Part shown: positions 42,977 through 51,799 of the stretch, piece by piece
Layout: each line of letters opens with the position of its first letter
Position numbering within the stretch: the first letter of the stretch is position 1
DNA from: Arthrobacter sp. CAU 1506
GTDB taxonomy: Bacteria > Actinomycetota > Actinomycetes > Actinomycetales > Micrococcaceae
Reading direction: 5' to 3'
NCBI RefSeq assembly: GCF_005047635.1
Contig: NZ_SUKC01000016.1
Coordinates: 37,109-101,108, forward strand
Length of the DNA: 64,000 nt
Made by a program: the position numbers and the translations under genes
The notes under the pieces: generated by a model
What the model was told of the DNA's origin: nothing
The model's database searches: none
Seen by the model: the letters and a program-made list of their open reading frames with translations, nothing else

Positions 42977-43459
42977 ATGGTATTTGAGGTCGGCGAGACG
43001 GTTGTTTACCCTCACCACGGTGCTGCAAAGATCGAAGAGATCAAAATGCGCACCATCAAAGGTGAAGAGAAGATGTATCTCAAGCTCCGGGTTGCCCAGG
43101 GCGATCTGACGATTGAAGTTCCGGCGGAGAATGTGGATCTGGTCGGGGTCCGCGATGTAGTGGGCAAGGAAGGCCTCGAGCATGTGTTCGATGTGCTCCG
43201 TGCCGAGTTCACCGAAGAGCCGACGAACTGGTCCCGCCGCTACAAGGCGAACCTGGAAAAGCTGGCCTCCGGCGACGTCATCAAGGTAGCGGAAGTTGTC
43301 CGCGACCTGTGGCGCCGGGACCATGACCGCGGCCTCTCCGCGGGCGAGAAGCGGATGCTGGCTAAGGCGCGCCAGATCCTGGTTTCCGAACTCGCCCTGG
43401 CTGAGAAGACCGACGAAGACAAGGCAGCGGAAGTCCTCGACGAGGTCCTCGCCTCCTGA
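42977..43459 (+). CDS. carD: CarD-family transcriptional regulator
   Basis: 160 residues. The N-terminal Tudor-like RNA-polymerase-interacting domain ([20 protein letters not shown]...[28 protein letters not shown]) is followed by a helical DNA-binding domain containing the conserved Trp region ([49 protein letters not shown]). It stabilises open complexes at rRNA and many other promoters. The ATG at 42977 has a GGAAAGGGG region upstream, and TAAACT at 42945-42950 is a plausible -10. Same gene order as in mycobacteria. Highly confident. Confidence 0.96.
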   Translation: MVFEVGETVVYPHHGAAKIEEIKMRTIKGEEKMYLKLRVAQGDLTIEVPAENVDLVGVRDVVGKEGLEHVFDVLRAEFTEEPTNWSRRYKANLEKLASGDVIKVAEVVRDLWRRDHDRGLSAGEKRMLAKARQILVSELALAEKTDEDKAAEVLDEVLAS

Positions 43460-43468
43460 TTGTGCTCC

Positions 43469-43503
43469 AAGCGGCCGGCATCCTGAACGGGATGCCGGCC
43501 GCT
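43469..43503 (+). terminator. Terminator after carD
   Basis: A 15-bp perfect stem (43469-43483 with 43489-43503), a 5-nt loop and a short T run, beginning 10 bases after the carD stop. Confidence 0.92.
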
Positions 43504-43549
43504 TTTGCATGCCGGCAGACAAGCCGGGCGGCCGGATTAGGCTAGTGGG

Positions 43550-44821
43550 ATGAGCACAGCACAGGCATCGGTGGGCGTGATCGTGGTGGCGGCAGGCTCC
43601 GGCACCCGGTTGGGCTACGGGCTGCCCAAGGCCCAGGTCCCGCTGGCCGGTGAAACGATCTTGGCGCATGCCCTCCGTGGTGTCGTGGAATCAGGCGTGG
43701 CCGCCCGGATCTGCGTGGCCGTGCCCGCCGGGGATACAGCGCTGCGCCAGGTCTGTGCCGGCTTCGCGGCGCAGCACCCGGAAGTGGACATTTCAACCGT
43801 CGACGGCGGTGCCTCCCGGGCAGCCTCCGTCGCCGCGGCACTGCGCGGGCTGGGGGAGGGAGCCACCAGGGTCCTGGTGCATGATGCCGCCCGGGCACTC
43901 ACCCCGCCCGAGGTGTTCCAACGGGTAGCGGACGCACTGGCTGCGGGAGCCCGCGCCGTCGTTCCTGCGGTAGCACTGGTGGATACCATCAAGACTGCGA
44001 CGCCCAGCACCGGAGCAGAGGCGGACATCGCACCGGAGAAAGTGGCGGCCACGGTGGACCGCGTGCAACTGCGGGCCGTGCAGACCCCGCAAGGATTCGA
44101 CGCCGCTGCGCTGGTCCAAGCGCACCAAAGTCTGGCCGGCCTGGCGCCGGCAGAGGCCGATGGCATCACCGACGAGGCACTGCTGATGGAACGCCGCGGA
44201 ATTGATGTCATGCTGGTGCCCGGCTCAGCGCGAGCCCTGAAGATCACCACGCAGCTGGATTTGGCCGTGGCCGAAGCACTGCTGGCCGCCCGCCAGCCGA
44301 ACATCATGGAAGGCTGGATTGTGCCCCAATTCCCGTATCCGATCCCGCGCACCGGAATTGGTGTGGACGTGCACGCCTTCGCCCCTGCGGCGGACCCCCA
44401 GCCATTGTGGTTGGGCGGACTGCTGTGGGAGGGGGAGCAGGGCCTGGCCGGCCATTCCGACGGCGACGCTGCCGCGCACGCCGCCGCCGACGCGCTGTTC
44501 TCCGCGGCCGGAGTCGGCGACCTGGGCACGCACTTCGGCACCGACCGGCCGGAGTACGCGGGCGCTTCGGGCGTCCGGTTGCTGTCCGAAGCGGCCCGGA
44601 TTGTCCGCGAGGCAGGGTTCGAGATCGGGAACATTGCGGTGCAACTGGTCTGCAACCGGCCCAAGTTCGGACCTCGCCGGGCGGAATCCGAGGCGGTGCT
44701 CAGCGAGGCCGCCGGTGCACCGGTCAGCGTCTCGGCCACAACCAGCGACGGGTTGGGCTTCACCGGCCGGGGCGAGGGGATCGCGGCGGTGGCCACCGCT
44801 GTCGTTGTTTCGGTCCGCTAA
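43550..44821 (+). CDS. ispDF: Bifunctional IspD-IspF isoprenoid synthesis enzyme
   Basis: 423 residues combining two steps of the MEP pathway. Residues about 1-250 are IspD, which adds CMP to MEP ([54 protein letters not shown]). Residues about 265-423 are IspF, which makes the cyclic diphosphate ([12 protein letters not shown] with metal ligands, [42 protein letters not shown]). The link around 255 has no start signal. The ATG at 43550 lies six bases after TAGGCT (leaderless). IspE, the step between, is not here. Fused IspDF is known in other bacteria. Confidence 0.95.
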   Translation: MSTAQASVGVIVVAAGSGTRLGYGLPKAQVPLAGETILAHALRGVVESGVAARICVAVPAGDTALRQVCAGFAAQHPEVDISTVDGGASRAASVAAALRGLGEGATRVLVHDAARALTPPEVFQRVADALAAGARAVVPAVALVDTIKTATPSTGAEADIAPEKVAATVDRVQLRAVQTPQGFDAAALVQAHQSLAGLAPAEADGITDEALLMERRGIDVMLVPGSARALKITTQLDLAVAEALLAARQPNIMEGWIVPQFPYPIPRTGIGVDVHAFAPAADPQPLWLGGLLWEGEQGLAGHSDGDAAAHAAADALFSAAGVGDLGTHFGTDRPEYAGASGVRLLSEAARIVREAGFEIGNIAVQLVCNRPKFGPRRAESEAVLSEAAGAPVSVSATTSDGLGFTGRGEGIAAVATAVVVSVR

Positions 44822-45122
44822 GGAGCCCAGCCCAGACGCCCGCAGAGGCGGCGGGGGCGGCCCGGGCGGCCCGCATGCGCGGCGGTGGGGTGCGGGACAG
44901 TGCGGCCCGCATAGCGGCAGGCGGGACCCGACGCCGACGCTCCAGTTCGATCGTTTGCTCCCCCTCGAGCGGGAGCAAACGGTCCAAAGGGAGCGGTTCG
45001 TGCGCTCCGTGGATGAACGGGGCGGAGGTCCGTCCCCGGCCCGCCGCCCCTACCGCCTGGAGCGGTGCGCAACAGGACTCAATGGTTCGCACCGGCAGCG
45101 CGGGCACGGCTACGCTAGAGCG
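44822..45122. other. 301-bp gap between ispDF and cysS with a strong inverted repeat
   Basis: No gene is supported here. A perfect 11-bp inverted repeat, CGTTTGCTCCC (44952-44962) with GGGAGCAAACG (44971-44981) around CCTCGAGC, sits mid-gap without a T run. The cysS leaderless promoter is at the right end. The left third is extremely GC-rich. Confidence 0.65.
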
Positions 45123-46580
45123 GTGAGCCTGAGATTCTATGACACCGCCACCGCGCAAGTACGCGACTTCGTCCCGCTGGTACCGGGCAAGGTGGGGCTC
45201 TATTACTGCGGGGCCACGGTCCAGGGCGACCCGCACGTGGGCCACATCCGCTCGGCCATCGCGTTCGACCAGCTCACCCGCTGGCTGCGCTATAGCGGAT
45301 ATCGCGTCACGGTGGTGCGCAACGTGACGGACATTGACGACAAGATCCTGGATAAGTCCGCCGAGTCCTTCCGCCCGGACGCCGCCGAGGTGGTCCCGGT
45401 CCCGAACGAGCCGTGGTGGGCGCTGGCCTACCGCTATGAGCAGGAGTTCGCCAAGGCCTACGACACGCTGGGCGTGGAACGGCCCACCTATGAACCGCGC
45501 GCCACCGGCCACATCCCGGAGATGCACCGGCTGATCCAGCAGCTGATCGACCGGGGCCACGCCTACCCGGCGCTGGACGATTCCGGGGACGTCTACTTCG
45601 ACGTGCGCTCCTGGCCCGAATACGGATCGCTGACGCACCAGCGGATCGAGGACATGCAGGCCGCACCCGACGCCGGACCCCGCGGCAAGAAGGATCCGCG
45701 CGACTTTGCGCTCTGGAAGGGGCACAAGGACGGGGAGCCGGAGACCGCCAGCTGGACCAGCCCCTGGGGCGCCGGCCGGCCGGGCTGGCACCTGGAATGC
45801 TCGGCCATGGTCACCAAGTACCTGGGCACCGAATTCGACATCCACGGCGGGGGGCTGGACCTGCGCTTCCCGCACCACGAGAACGAAGTGGCGCAGTCCC
45901 GCGCGGCAGGCCACGGCTTCGCCAACTTCTGGATGCACAACGGCATGGTCACCTTCGCGGGCGAGAAGATGTCCAAGTCGATCGGCAACATCATCACCCC
46001 GGCGCAAATGCTCCAGGATGCCCGGCCGCTGGTGGTCCGCTACTACCTGGGCCAGGCACAGTACCGGTCCGCGCTGGACTACAACCCGGGTTCGCTGGTG
46101 GAAGCGGCCGCCGCGGTAGAGCGGATCGAGGGCTTCATGCAGCGTGCGCTGAAGTTCCTCTACGGCGAGGGACAGTTCGGCCTGATGGTGACCGAGCGCG
46201 TGCCGGACGCGTTCGCCGCCGCGATGGACGACGACCTCAACGTGCCGCAGGCGCTGGCCGCGGTCCACGAAACGGTGCGCGCCGGAAACACCGCACTGGA
46301 CGCCAAGGAGAAGGAAGCGGCCACCCGCGCGCTGCACCAGGTCATGGCGATGACCGACGTGCTGCACATCAACCCGCTGGATCCGCACTGGCACTCCGGC
46401 GGCGCGGATACCGCGGCGCACCAGGCGCTGGACACGCTGGTGCGCGCCCAGCTGGAGGAGCGCCGGACGGCCCGCGCGGCCAAGGACTGGTCCCGCGCCG
46501 ACGCCATCCGCGACACGCTGGCCGAGGCCGGAATCGTCGTGGAGGACTCGGCCGAGGGCGTGAACTGGAGCCTCAGCTAA
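45123..46580 (+). CDS. cysS: Cysteinyl-tRNA synthetase
   Basis: 485 residues, class I. The HIGH-type motif is HVGH in [17 protein letters not shown]. Zinc is bound by Cys in [10 protein letters not shown] and in WHLECSAMV plus His in FPHHENE, and the KMSKS loop is EKMSKSIGN. The C-terminal DALR-like region and [30 protein letters not shown] are typical of CysS. The paralogue MshC is shorter (about 410) and lacks this tail. The GTG at 45123 follows TACGCT (45111-45116) by six bases with no Shine-Dalgarno, so it is probably leaderless. The long open frame upstream is antisense/shifted ispDF and not coding. Confidence 0.95.
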   Translation: MSLRFYDTATAQVRDFVPLVPGKVGLYYCGATVQGDPHVGHIRSAIAFDQLTRWLRYSGYRVTVVRNVTDIDDKILDKSAESFRPDAAEVVPVPNEPWWALAYRYEQEFAKAYDTLGVERPTYEPRATGHIPEMHRLIQQLIDRGHAYPALDDSGDVYFDVRSWPEYGSLTHQRIEDMQAAPDAGPRGKKDPRDFALWKGHKDGEPETASWTSPWGAGRPGWHLECSAMVTKYLGTEFDIHGGGLDLRFPHHENEVAQSRAAGHGFANFWMHNGMVTFAGEKMSKSIGNIITPAQMLQDARPLVVRYYLGQAQYRSALDYNPGSLVEAAAAVERIEGFMQRALKFLYGEGQFGLMVTERVPDAFAAAMDDDLNVPQALAAVHETVRAGNTALDAKEKEAATRALHQVMAMTDVLHINPLDPHWHSGGADTAAHQALDTLVRAQLEERRTARAAKDWSRADAIRDTLAEAGIVVEDSAEGVNWSLS

Positions 46581-46698
46581 CAGCAGCGTGCACGGTTGGC
46601 GGTACCCTTTAAGCTAGACGGTTCCCGTCGGGCTAGCCGGCCACCGCCGGCGTGCGCCAGCGGGAACCTACCTTCCCCAACACCAAAGGTAGTTTTCG

Positions 46699-47679
46699 AT
46701 GGCCAACAAACCTCGCCCCGGAGCGGTGCGCAAGTCCAAGAAGGGACCCACCACAGGAACCGGCGGCCACGGGCGCAAAGCGCTCGAAGGCAAGGGGCCG
46801 ACGCCGAAGGCCGAAGACCGCCCGTACCACAAGGCATACCGCGCCAAGCAGCTCTCCGAACGCTCGGCCGCCAAACACCAGGGCGGCCAGCGCGGTCCCG
46901 CTGCCCGCCGCGGCAAGTCCGCCGGCGAGATGGTGACCGGGCGGAATTCCGTGGTGGAAGCACTGCGCGCCGGCGTGCCCGCCAAGGCCCTGCACGTAGC
47001 GGTCCGGATCGAAATGGACGACCGGGTCAAGGAATCCCTGAAGATCGCCGCCGAGCGCGGCATCCCGGTGCTCGAATCGCACAAGCCGGAACTGGACCGG
47101 ATGACCGACGACGCCGTCCACCAGGGCCTGGCCCTGCAGATCCCGCCCTACGAATACCAGGACGCGCTGGAGCTGGCCGAGGAAACCATGGCCCAGTTCA
47201 AGAAGGGCTACATCAACAACGCCCCGCTGTTCGTGGCCCTGGACGGCATCACCGACCCGCGCAACCTCGGAGCCATCATCCGTTCCGCGTCCGCGTTCAG
47301 CGGCCACGGCGTGGTGGTGCCCGAGCGCCGCTCCGTGGGCATGACCGCCTCCGCCTGGAAGACCAGCGCGGGCGCCGCCGTGCGCGTGCCGGTGGCCAAG
47401 GCGAACAACCTGACCAACACGCTCAAGGCCTTCCAGCAGCTGGGCATCTTCGTGCTGGGCCTGGACGGCGAGGGCGACGTCTCGCTGCCAGACCTGTCCC
47501 TGGCCACCGAGCCGGTGTGCCTGGTGGTCGGCTCCGAGGGCAAGGGCCTGTCCCGGCTGGTCCGCGAAAACTGCGACCAGATCGTCTCCATCCCGATCGA
47601 TTCGGCGATGGAATCGCTCAACGCCTCCATGGCGGTGGGCATCAGCCTGTACGAAATCTCGCGGCAGCGCGCCCGCTAG
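46699..47679 (+). CDS. rlmB: 23S rRNA 2'-O-ribose methyltransferase RlmB (SpoU/TrmH family)
   Basis: 326 residues. A basic, disordered N-terminal extension of about 75 residues rich in Lys, Arg and Gly (PRPGAVRKSKKGPTTGTGGHG) precedes the L30e-like substrate-binding domain (VTGRNSVVEALRAGVPAKALHV). The SPOUT knot contains DGITDPRNLGAIIRSASAFSGHG, VVGSEGKGLS and SIPIDSAMESLNASMAVGISLYE. It methylates a ribose in 23S rRNA (G2251 in E. coli). The order ispDF-cysS-rlmB is standard in actinobacteria. The ATG at 46699 follows an AAAGG site, and a TAAGCT at 46610-46615 could start a short-leader message. Confidence 0.93.
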   Translation: MANKPRPGAVRKSKKGPTTGTGGHGRKALEGKGPTPKAEDRPYHKAYRAKQLSERSAAKHQGGQRGPAARRGKSAGEMVTGRNSVVEALRAGVPAKALHVAVRIEMDDRVKESLKIAAERGIPVLESHKPELDRMTDDAVHQGLALQIPPYEYQDALELAEETMAQFKKGYINNAPLFVALDGITDPRNLGAIIRSASAFSGHGVVVPERRSVGMTASAWKTSAGAAVRVPVAKANNLTNTLKAFQQLGIFVLGLDGEGDVSLPDLSLATEPVCLVVGSEGKGLSRLVRENCDQIVSIPIDSAMESLNASMAVGISLYEISRQRAR

Positions 47680-47695
47680 GAGCAGGTGGACCGCT

Positions 47696-49789
47696 GTGGC
47701 TCGTCACGCCAAAAGCATTCCCGCCAGGCCGCCGGCGCGCCAGCCACAGCTCTCGCGGGCCTTCCCGCTGGGGATCAGCGAGACGGCCCCGGGCATGCCG
47801 CCGATCCCCGGCGCGGTGAATGCAGCGGTCTTCGCCCCCGGGTTTGCCACCGTGGACGTCCACTTCCAGGACGGCCAGGGGGTTTGGCAGCGCACCGAGT
47901 TGAATGCTTTCACCGACGGCGTCCACCATGGCACGGTCAAAGGGCTGGAGGCCGGCAGCCGCTACGCCTTCTGGCCGCACGGCGAGCCGGCCCCGGCCTC
48001 GGGGCAGCTGCTGCTGGATCCCTATGGGCGTGCCATTGACGACGACGGCGGTGTGCTGCGCTCGGTGTACGTCACCGGCGGCTTTGACTGGGGCAACGAC
48101 GCGCGCCCGCACGTGCCGTGGCGGGACACCGTGGTCTACGAGTGCCACGTCAAGGGCCAGACCATGCTGCATCCGGAGATTCCCGAGGAGCTGCGCGGCA
48201 CCTATGCCGGCTTGGCACATCCGGTGATGGTCGATTACCTGCAGGAACTGGGCATCACCACGCTGGAGCTGCTGCCGGTGCACTACCACTTGGACGAGCC
48301 ACACCTGCAGGACCTCGGTTTGGCCAACTACTGGGGCTACAACACGCTGGGCTTCTTCGCGCTCTGGCCGGGCTACGCCACCGCGGCCGCCCAAGCCGCC
48401 GGACCGAGGGCCGTGCAGGACGAGTTCCGGGCAATGGTGAAGAAGCTGCACGCAGCCGGGATCGAAGTGATCCTGGACGTGGTCTACAACCACACCGCCG
48501 AGGGCGGGAAAGACCAGGACACATATTCCTTCCGCGGTCTGGCGGACCACGTGTACTACCGGCACGACGGCCACGGGAACTACCTGGACACCACGGGCTG
48601 CGGGAACACGATGAACTTCAACGAGCCCCGGGTCATCCAACTGGCCCTGGACTCGCTGCGCTACTGGGTAGAAGAGTTCCACATCGACGGCTTCCGCTTC
48701 GACCTGGCCGTTTCCCTGGGGAGGGATGGACACAACCAGTTCAATCCCCGCCACCCGTTCTTGGTGGCCGTCGGCGCGGACTCGGTCCTGTCCGGAGCCA
48801 AACTGATCTCCGAACCCTGGGACGTGGGCGACGGCGGCTGGCAGACCGGCCACTTCCCGCCGGGCTGGGCCGACTGGAACGACCGGTTCCGCGACACCGT
48901 CCGGGATTTCTGGCTGGCGGACCAAGCCGCCGCGGCGTCGGGCGGACGCGGCGGAACGGTGGCCAGGCTGGCGAGCTGCCTGGCCGGCTCCACCGAACTG
49001 TTTGCCGGCTCCGGCCGGACCGCGCTGGCTTCGTTGAATTTCGTCACCGCCCATGACGGTTTCACCTTGGCCGACCTGACGTCCTATCACCGCAAGCACA
49101 ACGAGGCCAACGGCGAGGAAAACCGCGACGGCCACGACGACAACCGCAGCTACAACCACGGCGTCGAAGGGCATACCGGCGACAGCCAGATCCTTGACGC
49201 GCGCGAGCGGACCGCGCGGAACCTGATGGCCACCTTGCTGCTGTCGCTGGGCGTGCCGATGATCTGTGCCGGTGACGAAATTGGGCGCAGCCAGCAAGGG
49301 AACAACAACGCGTACTGCCAGGACAACGCCTTGGCCTGGACCGACTGGCAACTGGATGAGCGCGAACACCGCATGTTTGAGGTCACCCGCCGGCTGCTGC
49401 GGATCCGCCGCTCCTTCCTGGCACACCAGCCCTACAACTATCCGGCACGGGAGGAGAGTTCCTACCTGCTCTGGTTCAATGCCGACGGCGAACCGATGAC
49501 GCCGGATGACTGGAACGACCCGGACTGCCGCATGGTCCAGCTGCTGATGGGCTCGCCGCAAGGGGTGATCGACGGCCTGGTGGTCATCAACGGCGGCTCC
49601 CAGCCGCAGAAGATCGTGATGCCTGCTCCACGATCCCTGCGGGACTTTGGCAAGCGCCCCGGCGAAAAGATTCCCTTCGAACTGCTCTACACCACCGCAG
49701 ACGTCGACGACCAACGGCGCGGGGCCAAGATCCGCAGCGGCGAGAAGGACGTCGTCGGCGCCAACGCCATCTCGATCTACCGCTCCTGA
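47696..49789 (+). CDS. glgX: Glycogen debranching enzyme GlgX
   Basis: A GH13 isoamylase-type enzyme of 697 residues that removes alpha-1,6 branches, usually from phosphorylase limit dextrin. A CBM48 domain covers about 35-140. The GH13 barrel follows with LELLPVHYHLDEP, VVYNHTAEGG, the nucleophile Asp in GFRFDLAVSLGRD, the acid/base Glu in LISEPWDVG and the third Asp in FVTAHDGFTLADL. The C-terminal DWNDPDCRMVQLLMG is typical. The GTG at 47696 starts 16 bases after rlmB, with AGGTGG about seven bases upstream. It works with the nearby GlgP. Confidence 0.94.
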   Translation: MARHAKSIPARPPARQPQLSRAFPLGISETAPGMPPIPGAVNAAVFAPGFATVDVHFQDGQGVWQRTELNAFTDGVHHGTVKGLEAGSRYAFWPHGEPAPASGQLLLDPYGRAIDDDGGVLRSVYVTGGFDWGNDARPHVPWRDTVVYECHVKGQTMLHPEIPEELRGTYAGLAHPVMVDYLQELGITTLELLPVHYHLDEPHLQDLGLANYWGYNTLGFFALWPGYATAAAQAAGPRAVQDEFRAMVKKLHAAGIEVILDVVYNHTAEGGKDQDTYSFRGLADHVYYRHDGHGNYLDTTGCGNTMNFNEPRVIQLALDSLRYWVEEFHIDGFRFDLAVSLGRDGHNQFNPRHPFLVAVGADSVLSGAKLISEPWDVGDGGWQTGHFPPGWADWNDRFRDTVRDFWLADQAAAASGGRGGTVARLASCLAGSTELFAGSGRTALASLNFVTAHDGFTLADLTSYHRKHNEANGEENRDGHDDNRSYNHGVEGHTGDSQILDARERTARNLMATLLLSLGVPMICAGDEIGRSQQGNNNAYCQDNALAWTDWQLDEREHRMFEVTRRLLRIRRSFLAHQPYNYPAREESSYLLWFNADGEPMTPDDWNDPDCRMVQLLMGSPQGVIDGLVVINGGSQPQKIVMPAPRSLRDFGKRPGEKIPFELLYTTADVDDQRRGAKIRSGEKDVVGANAISIYRS

Positions 49790-49794
49790 CACGA

Positions 49795-49836
49795 ATCCGG
49801 CGCCGGGGCCTTCAACGGGCTCTCCCGGCGCCGGAT
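49795..49836. terminator. Hairpin between convergent glgX and the DUF3618 gene
   Basis: A 13-bp perfect stem (49795-49807 with 49824-49836), loop 16 nt, 5 bases after glgX. Can serve both directions; T runs are weak. Confidence 0.75.
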
Positions 49837-49867
49837 GACCGCGCGGTGGGACACGATCCGAGGCGGA

Positions 49868-50455
49868 TCAGACCTGCCGCGGCGGCTCCTGCACATTCCC
49901 GCGGGCCTCCTGTGCCCGGTCCTTGACGTCCTGGGCTGCGGAAGTGCCTTCGGCCTTGACCTTATCCATCGAGTCCTGGGCCGAGTACTTCAGGTCCTCG
50001 GCGGCCTCCCGGGCCGGTTCCTTCATGTCCTGGGCCACCTCGTGGGCGGCGTCCTTGACCTTCTGGACCACCGGTTGGGCTTCTTCCTTGACCCTTTCGG
50101 CTGCCTGCTGCTCCACGCGGCTGGCAGGGAACAACGAGGACAGCAACCATCCTGCGCCGAAGGCGATCAGGCCTGCCGCCAGCGGGTTGCCCTCCGTCTT
50201 GCGGGCAATCTGGTGCGGAACGTCGCTGGCCATCTCGCCGGCGTCGTGCATCATGGACTTCGTGCTGCTGCCGGCATCGTCGGCCGCACCCATGACTTTG
50301 TCCTTGACCCGGCCCACGGAATCTTTCACCTTGTCCGTCTGCCGGTGAACGATGTTCGACGGCGAGGCTTTCTCCGCCACCGCGTCAACGTCGGTGCCCA
50401 GCCGGGCCCGAGTACGTTCGATATCGGCACGGATCTCTTCTGGTGACTGGCTCAT
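49868..50455 (-). CDS. DUF3618 domain membrane protein
   Basis: 195 residues. The N-terminal DUF3618 motif is SPEEIRADIERTRARLGTDVDAVAEKASP. An amphipathic stretch follows, then one membrane span (NPLAAGLIAFGAGWLLSSLFPA, about 90-112) and a long charged helical tail rich in K, E, A and D (VKEEAQPVVQKVKDAAHEVAQDM and similar 11-residue-type repeats, as in LEA-like or apolipoprotein-like helices). It is last in a four-gene operon and overlaps the holin-like gene by four bases. Probably an envelope stress protein; no biochemical function known. Confidence 0.85.
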   Translation of the reverse strand: MSQSPEEIRADIERTRARLGTDVDAVAEKASPSNIVHRQTDKVKDSVGRVKDKVMGAADDAGSSTKSMMHDAGEMASDVPHQIARKTEGNPLAAGLIAFGAGWLLSSLFPASRVEQQAAERVKEEAQPVVQKVKDAAHEVAQDMKEPAREAAEDLKYSAQDSMDKVKAEGTSAAQDVKDRAQEARGNVQEPPRQV

Positions 50456-50919
50456 CGTGCTTCCTCACTTGGCTTCAATGTTTCCGGAATCTTCTTCACT
50501 GACTCGGTGGTGCGGGGCATCCCCCGGACGGTCTTGAGCTGTTTGCGGCCCATCGCGTAAAGGATGGCGGCGATGATGGCCCAGATGACTGCCATGACCA
50601 GCCCGGACCAGGCCAGGCCAATGGCGTAGGCGAGCCAGGTCCACAGGGCCAAGGAGAGGAACAACAGGACGAAATGGCCGGCCACGCCGGCTCCGCCCAA
50701 CATGCCTGCTCCCTTGCCGGCACGTGTGCCGGATTCCTTGAGCTCCGCCTTCGCCAGTTCCACCTCCTGCCGCATCAGCACGGAGATGTCCTTGCTGACT
50801 TGGCTGAGCAGGTCGCCGAGCGACTCATTCTCGGCCTTGATTTCCGCCCGCGTCGGCTCCGCGGAATCCTGGCCGGGCACCCGCTCGTGGCTCTGACCGG
50901 GCACCTGCTGATGACTCAT
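50452..50919 (-). CDS. Holin-superfamily-like (Phage_holin_3_6) membrane protein
   Basis: 155 residues. An N-terminal cytoplasmic region with the family stretch SLGDLLSQVSKDISVLMRQEVELAKAELKESG precedes two closely spaced spans (GMLGGAGVAGHFVLLFLSLALWTWLAYAIGL and GLVMAVIWAIIAAILYAMG) and a basic tail (MGRKQLKTVRGMPRTTESVKKIP). This chromosomal family is annotated from distant likeness to phage holins, but no lysis genes are nearby, so a stress or membrane-organising role is more likely. It overlaps both neighbours by four bases (ATGA). Confidence 0.85.
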   Translation of the reverse strand: MSHQQVPGQSHERVPGQDSAEPTRAEIKAENESLGDLLSQVSKDISVLMRQEVELAKAELKESGTRAGKGAGMLGGAGVAGHFVLLFLSLALWTWLAYAIGLAWSGLVMAVIWAIIAAILYAMGRKQLKTVRGMPRTTESVKKIPETLKPSEEAR

Positions 50920-51752
50920 CGTGTCCCTCCGTCGTCATAGGGGTTGCGGTCCGGGATTGCGGTCCTGCGACCGCCGACGGGCGGTTCGCCGACCGGGTAG
51001 GTTGTCTCAGGCTGTGCCGGTGCACCACCGATGGCCGAGCCCGTCTGCGCCCCCGGCGCCGCGAAGCCCGCTGCGCTCTGGGCCTCGTAGCTGCCGGCCG
51101 TTTCCGGCGTGGCGTAGACCGGTCCGGCGGTGGCGCGGTGCATGCCCACCCGCTGTCCGGTTCCCGTGCCCGATCCGCCGCTGTCGGCGGTCAGGCCCTT
51201 GGTCAGCCGGCCGGCCAGCACTCCGGCGCCGGCCGCGATGGCCAAGAACGCACCGGGACGCTGGCGCGCGAAGCGCTTCACCTCGTCCAGCAGCGAGCCC
51301 GGATCGCGGTTTTCCAACCAGCTGGCCACCGAGTCGGCCCGGCCTGCGGCCCGGCTCACCAGATGGGTGGCCGTGCCGGACTGATCGGAGCTGCGGGCCA
51401 TGGAGCTCAGCTCTTCACCGATCGACCGCAGCCCCGAGGCGACGCGCTGTTGCTGGGCGTGGGCCTGGCCGTAGACGTCGTCGCCCAGTTCGGACATCAG
51501 GTTCCGGGCCTTCTCCTTGGCCTCGTGAGCCACCTGTTTTGCCTCGTCCTTGGCCGTCTCGGCCACATGCTGGCCGGCCTCGACCCCCTCGCGTCCAACT
51601 TCCCGGGCCTCGGTCTTGGCCGTCTCGCTTCTGGACTGGCCGGTGGTTGGCCCGGCGGTCGGCGGAGTCGTGGGCGGCGGGACTGCAGCGCCGCCGGCCG
51701 GGTAAACGGGAACTCCCTCGTCGTAACTGCCGGAACTTGAATTCGTGGTCAT
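50916..51752 (-). CDS. Pro/Ala-rich membrane-associated protein of the envelope operon
   Basis: 278 residues, not a family I can name. The N-terminus is Ser/Pro-rich and disordered. Residues about 40-100 form a charged helix with repeats (TAKTEAREVGREGVEAGQHVAETAKDEAKQVAHEAKEKAR), like late-embryogenesis-abundant proteins. A short hydrophobic stretch (RPGAFLAIAAGAGVLAGRLTKG) could be one span, and the C-terminus is Gly/Ala/Pro-rich. The layout parallels the DUF3618 protein downstream. The ATG at 51752 has AAGGAA five bases upstream. It is coupled to the holin-like gene by a four-base overlap. Confidence 0.8.
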   Translation of the reverse strand: MTTNSSSGSYDEGVPVYPAGGAAVPPPTTPPTAGPTTGQSRSETAKTEAREVGREGVEAGQHVAETAKDEAKQVAHEAKEKARNLMSELGDDVYGQAHAQQQRVASGLRSIGEELSSMARSSDQSGTATHLVSRAAGRADSVASWLENRDPGSLLDEVKRFARQRPGAFLAIAAGAGVLAGRLTKGLTADSGGSGTGTGQRVGMHRATAGPVYATPETAGSYEAQSAAGFAAPGAQTGSAIGGAPAQPETTYPVGEPPVGGRRTAIPDRNPYDDGGTR

Positions 51753-51799
51753 GGCAATTCCTTGTCTGTGTCGGGTTTTTTCCTGTCAGGCCTGACGTT

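Noticed and set aside
44319..45122. Extension of cysS 268 codons upstream
   Set aside because: Would overlap ispDF in another frame, and CysS homologues begin at the GTG at 45123.
45123..46580. Mycothiol ligase MshC
   Set aside because: The 485-residue length, C-terminal region and ispDF-rlmB neighbours indicate CysS.
47642..49792. A 716-codon open frame on the minus strand opposite glgX
   Set aside because: Antisense shadow with no recognisable domain; glgX is clear.
50452..50919. Prophage holin and prophage remnant
   Set aside because: No phage structural, lysis or integrase genes nearby; the gene is locked in a chromosomal operon by four-base overlaps.
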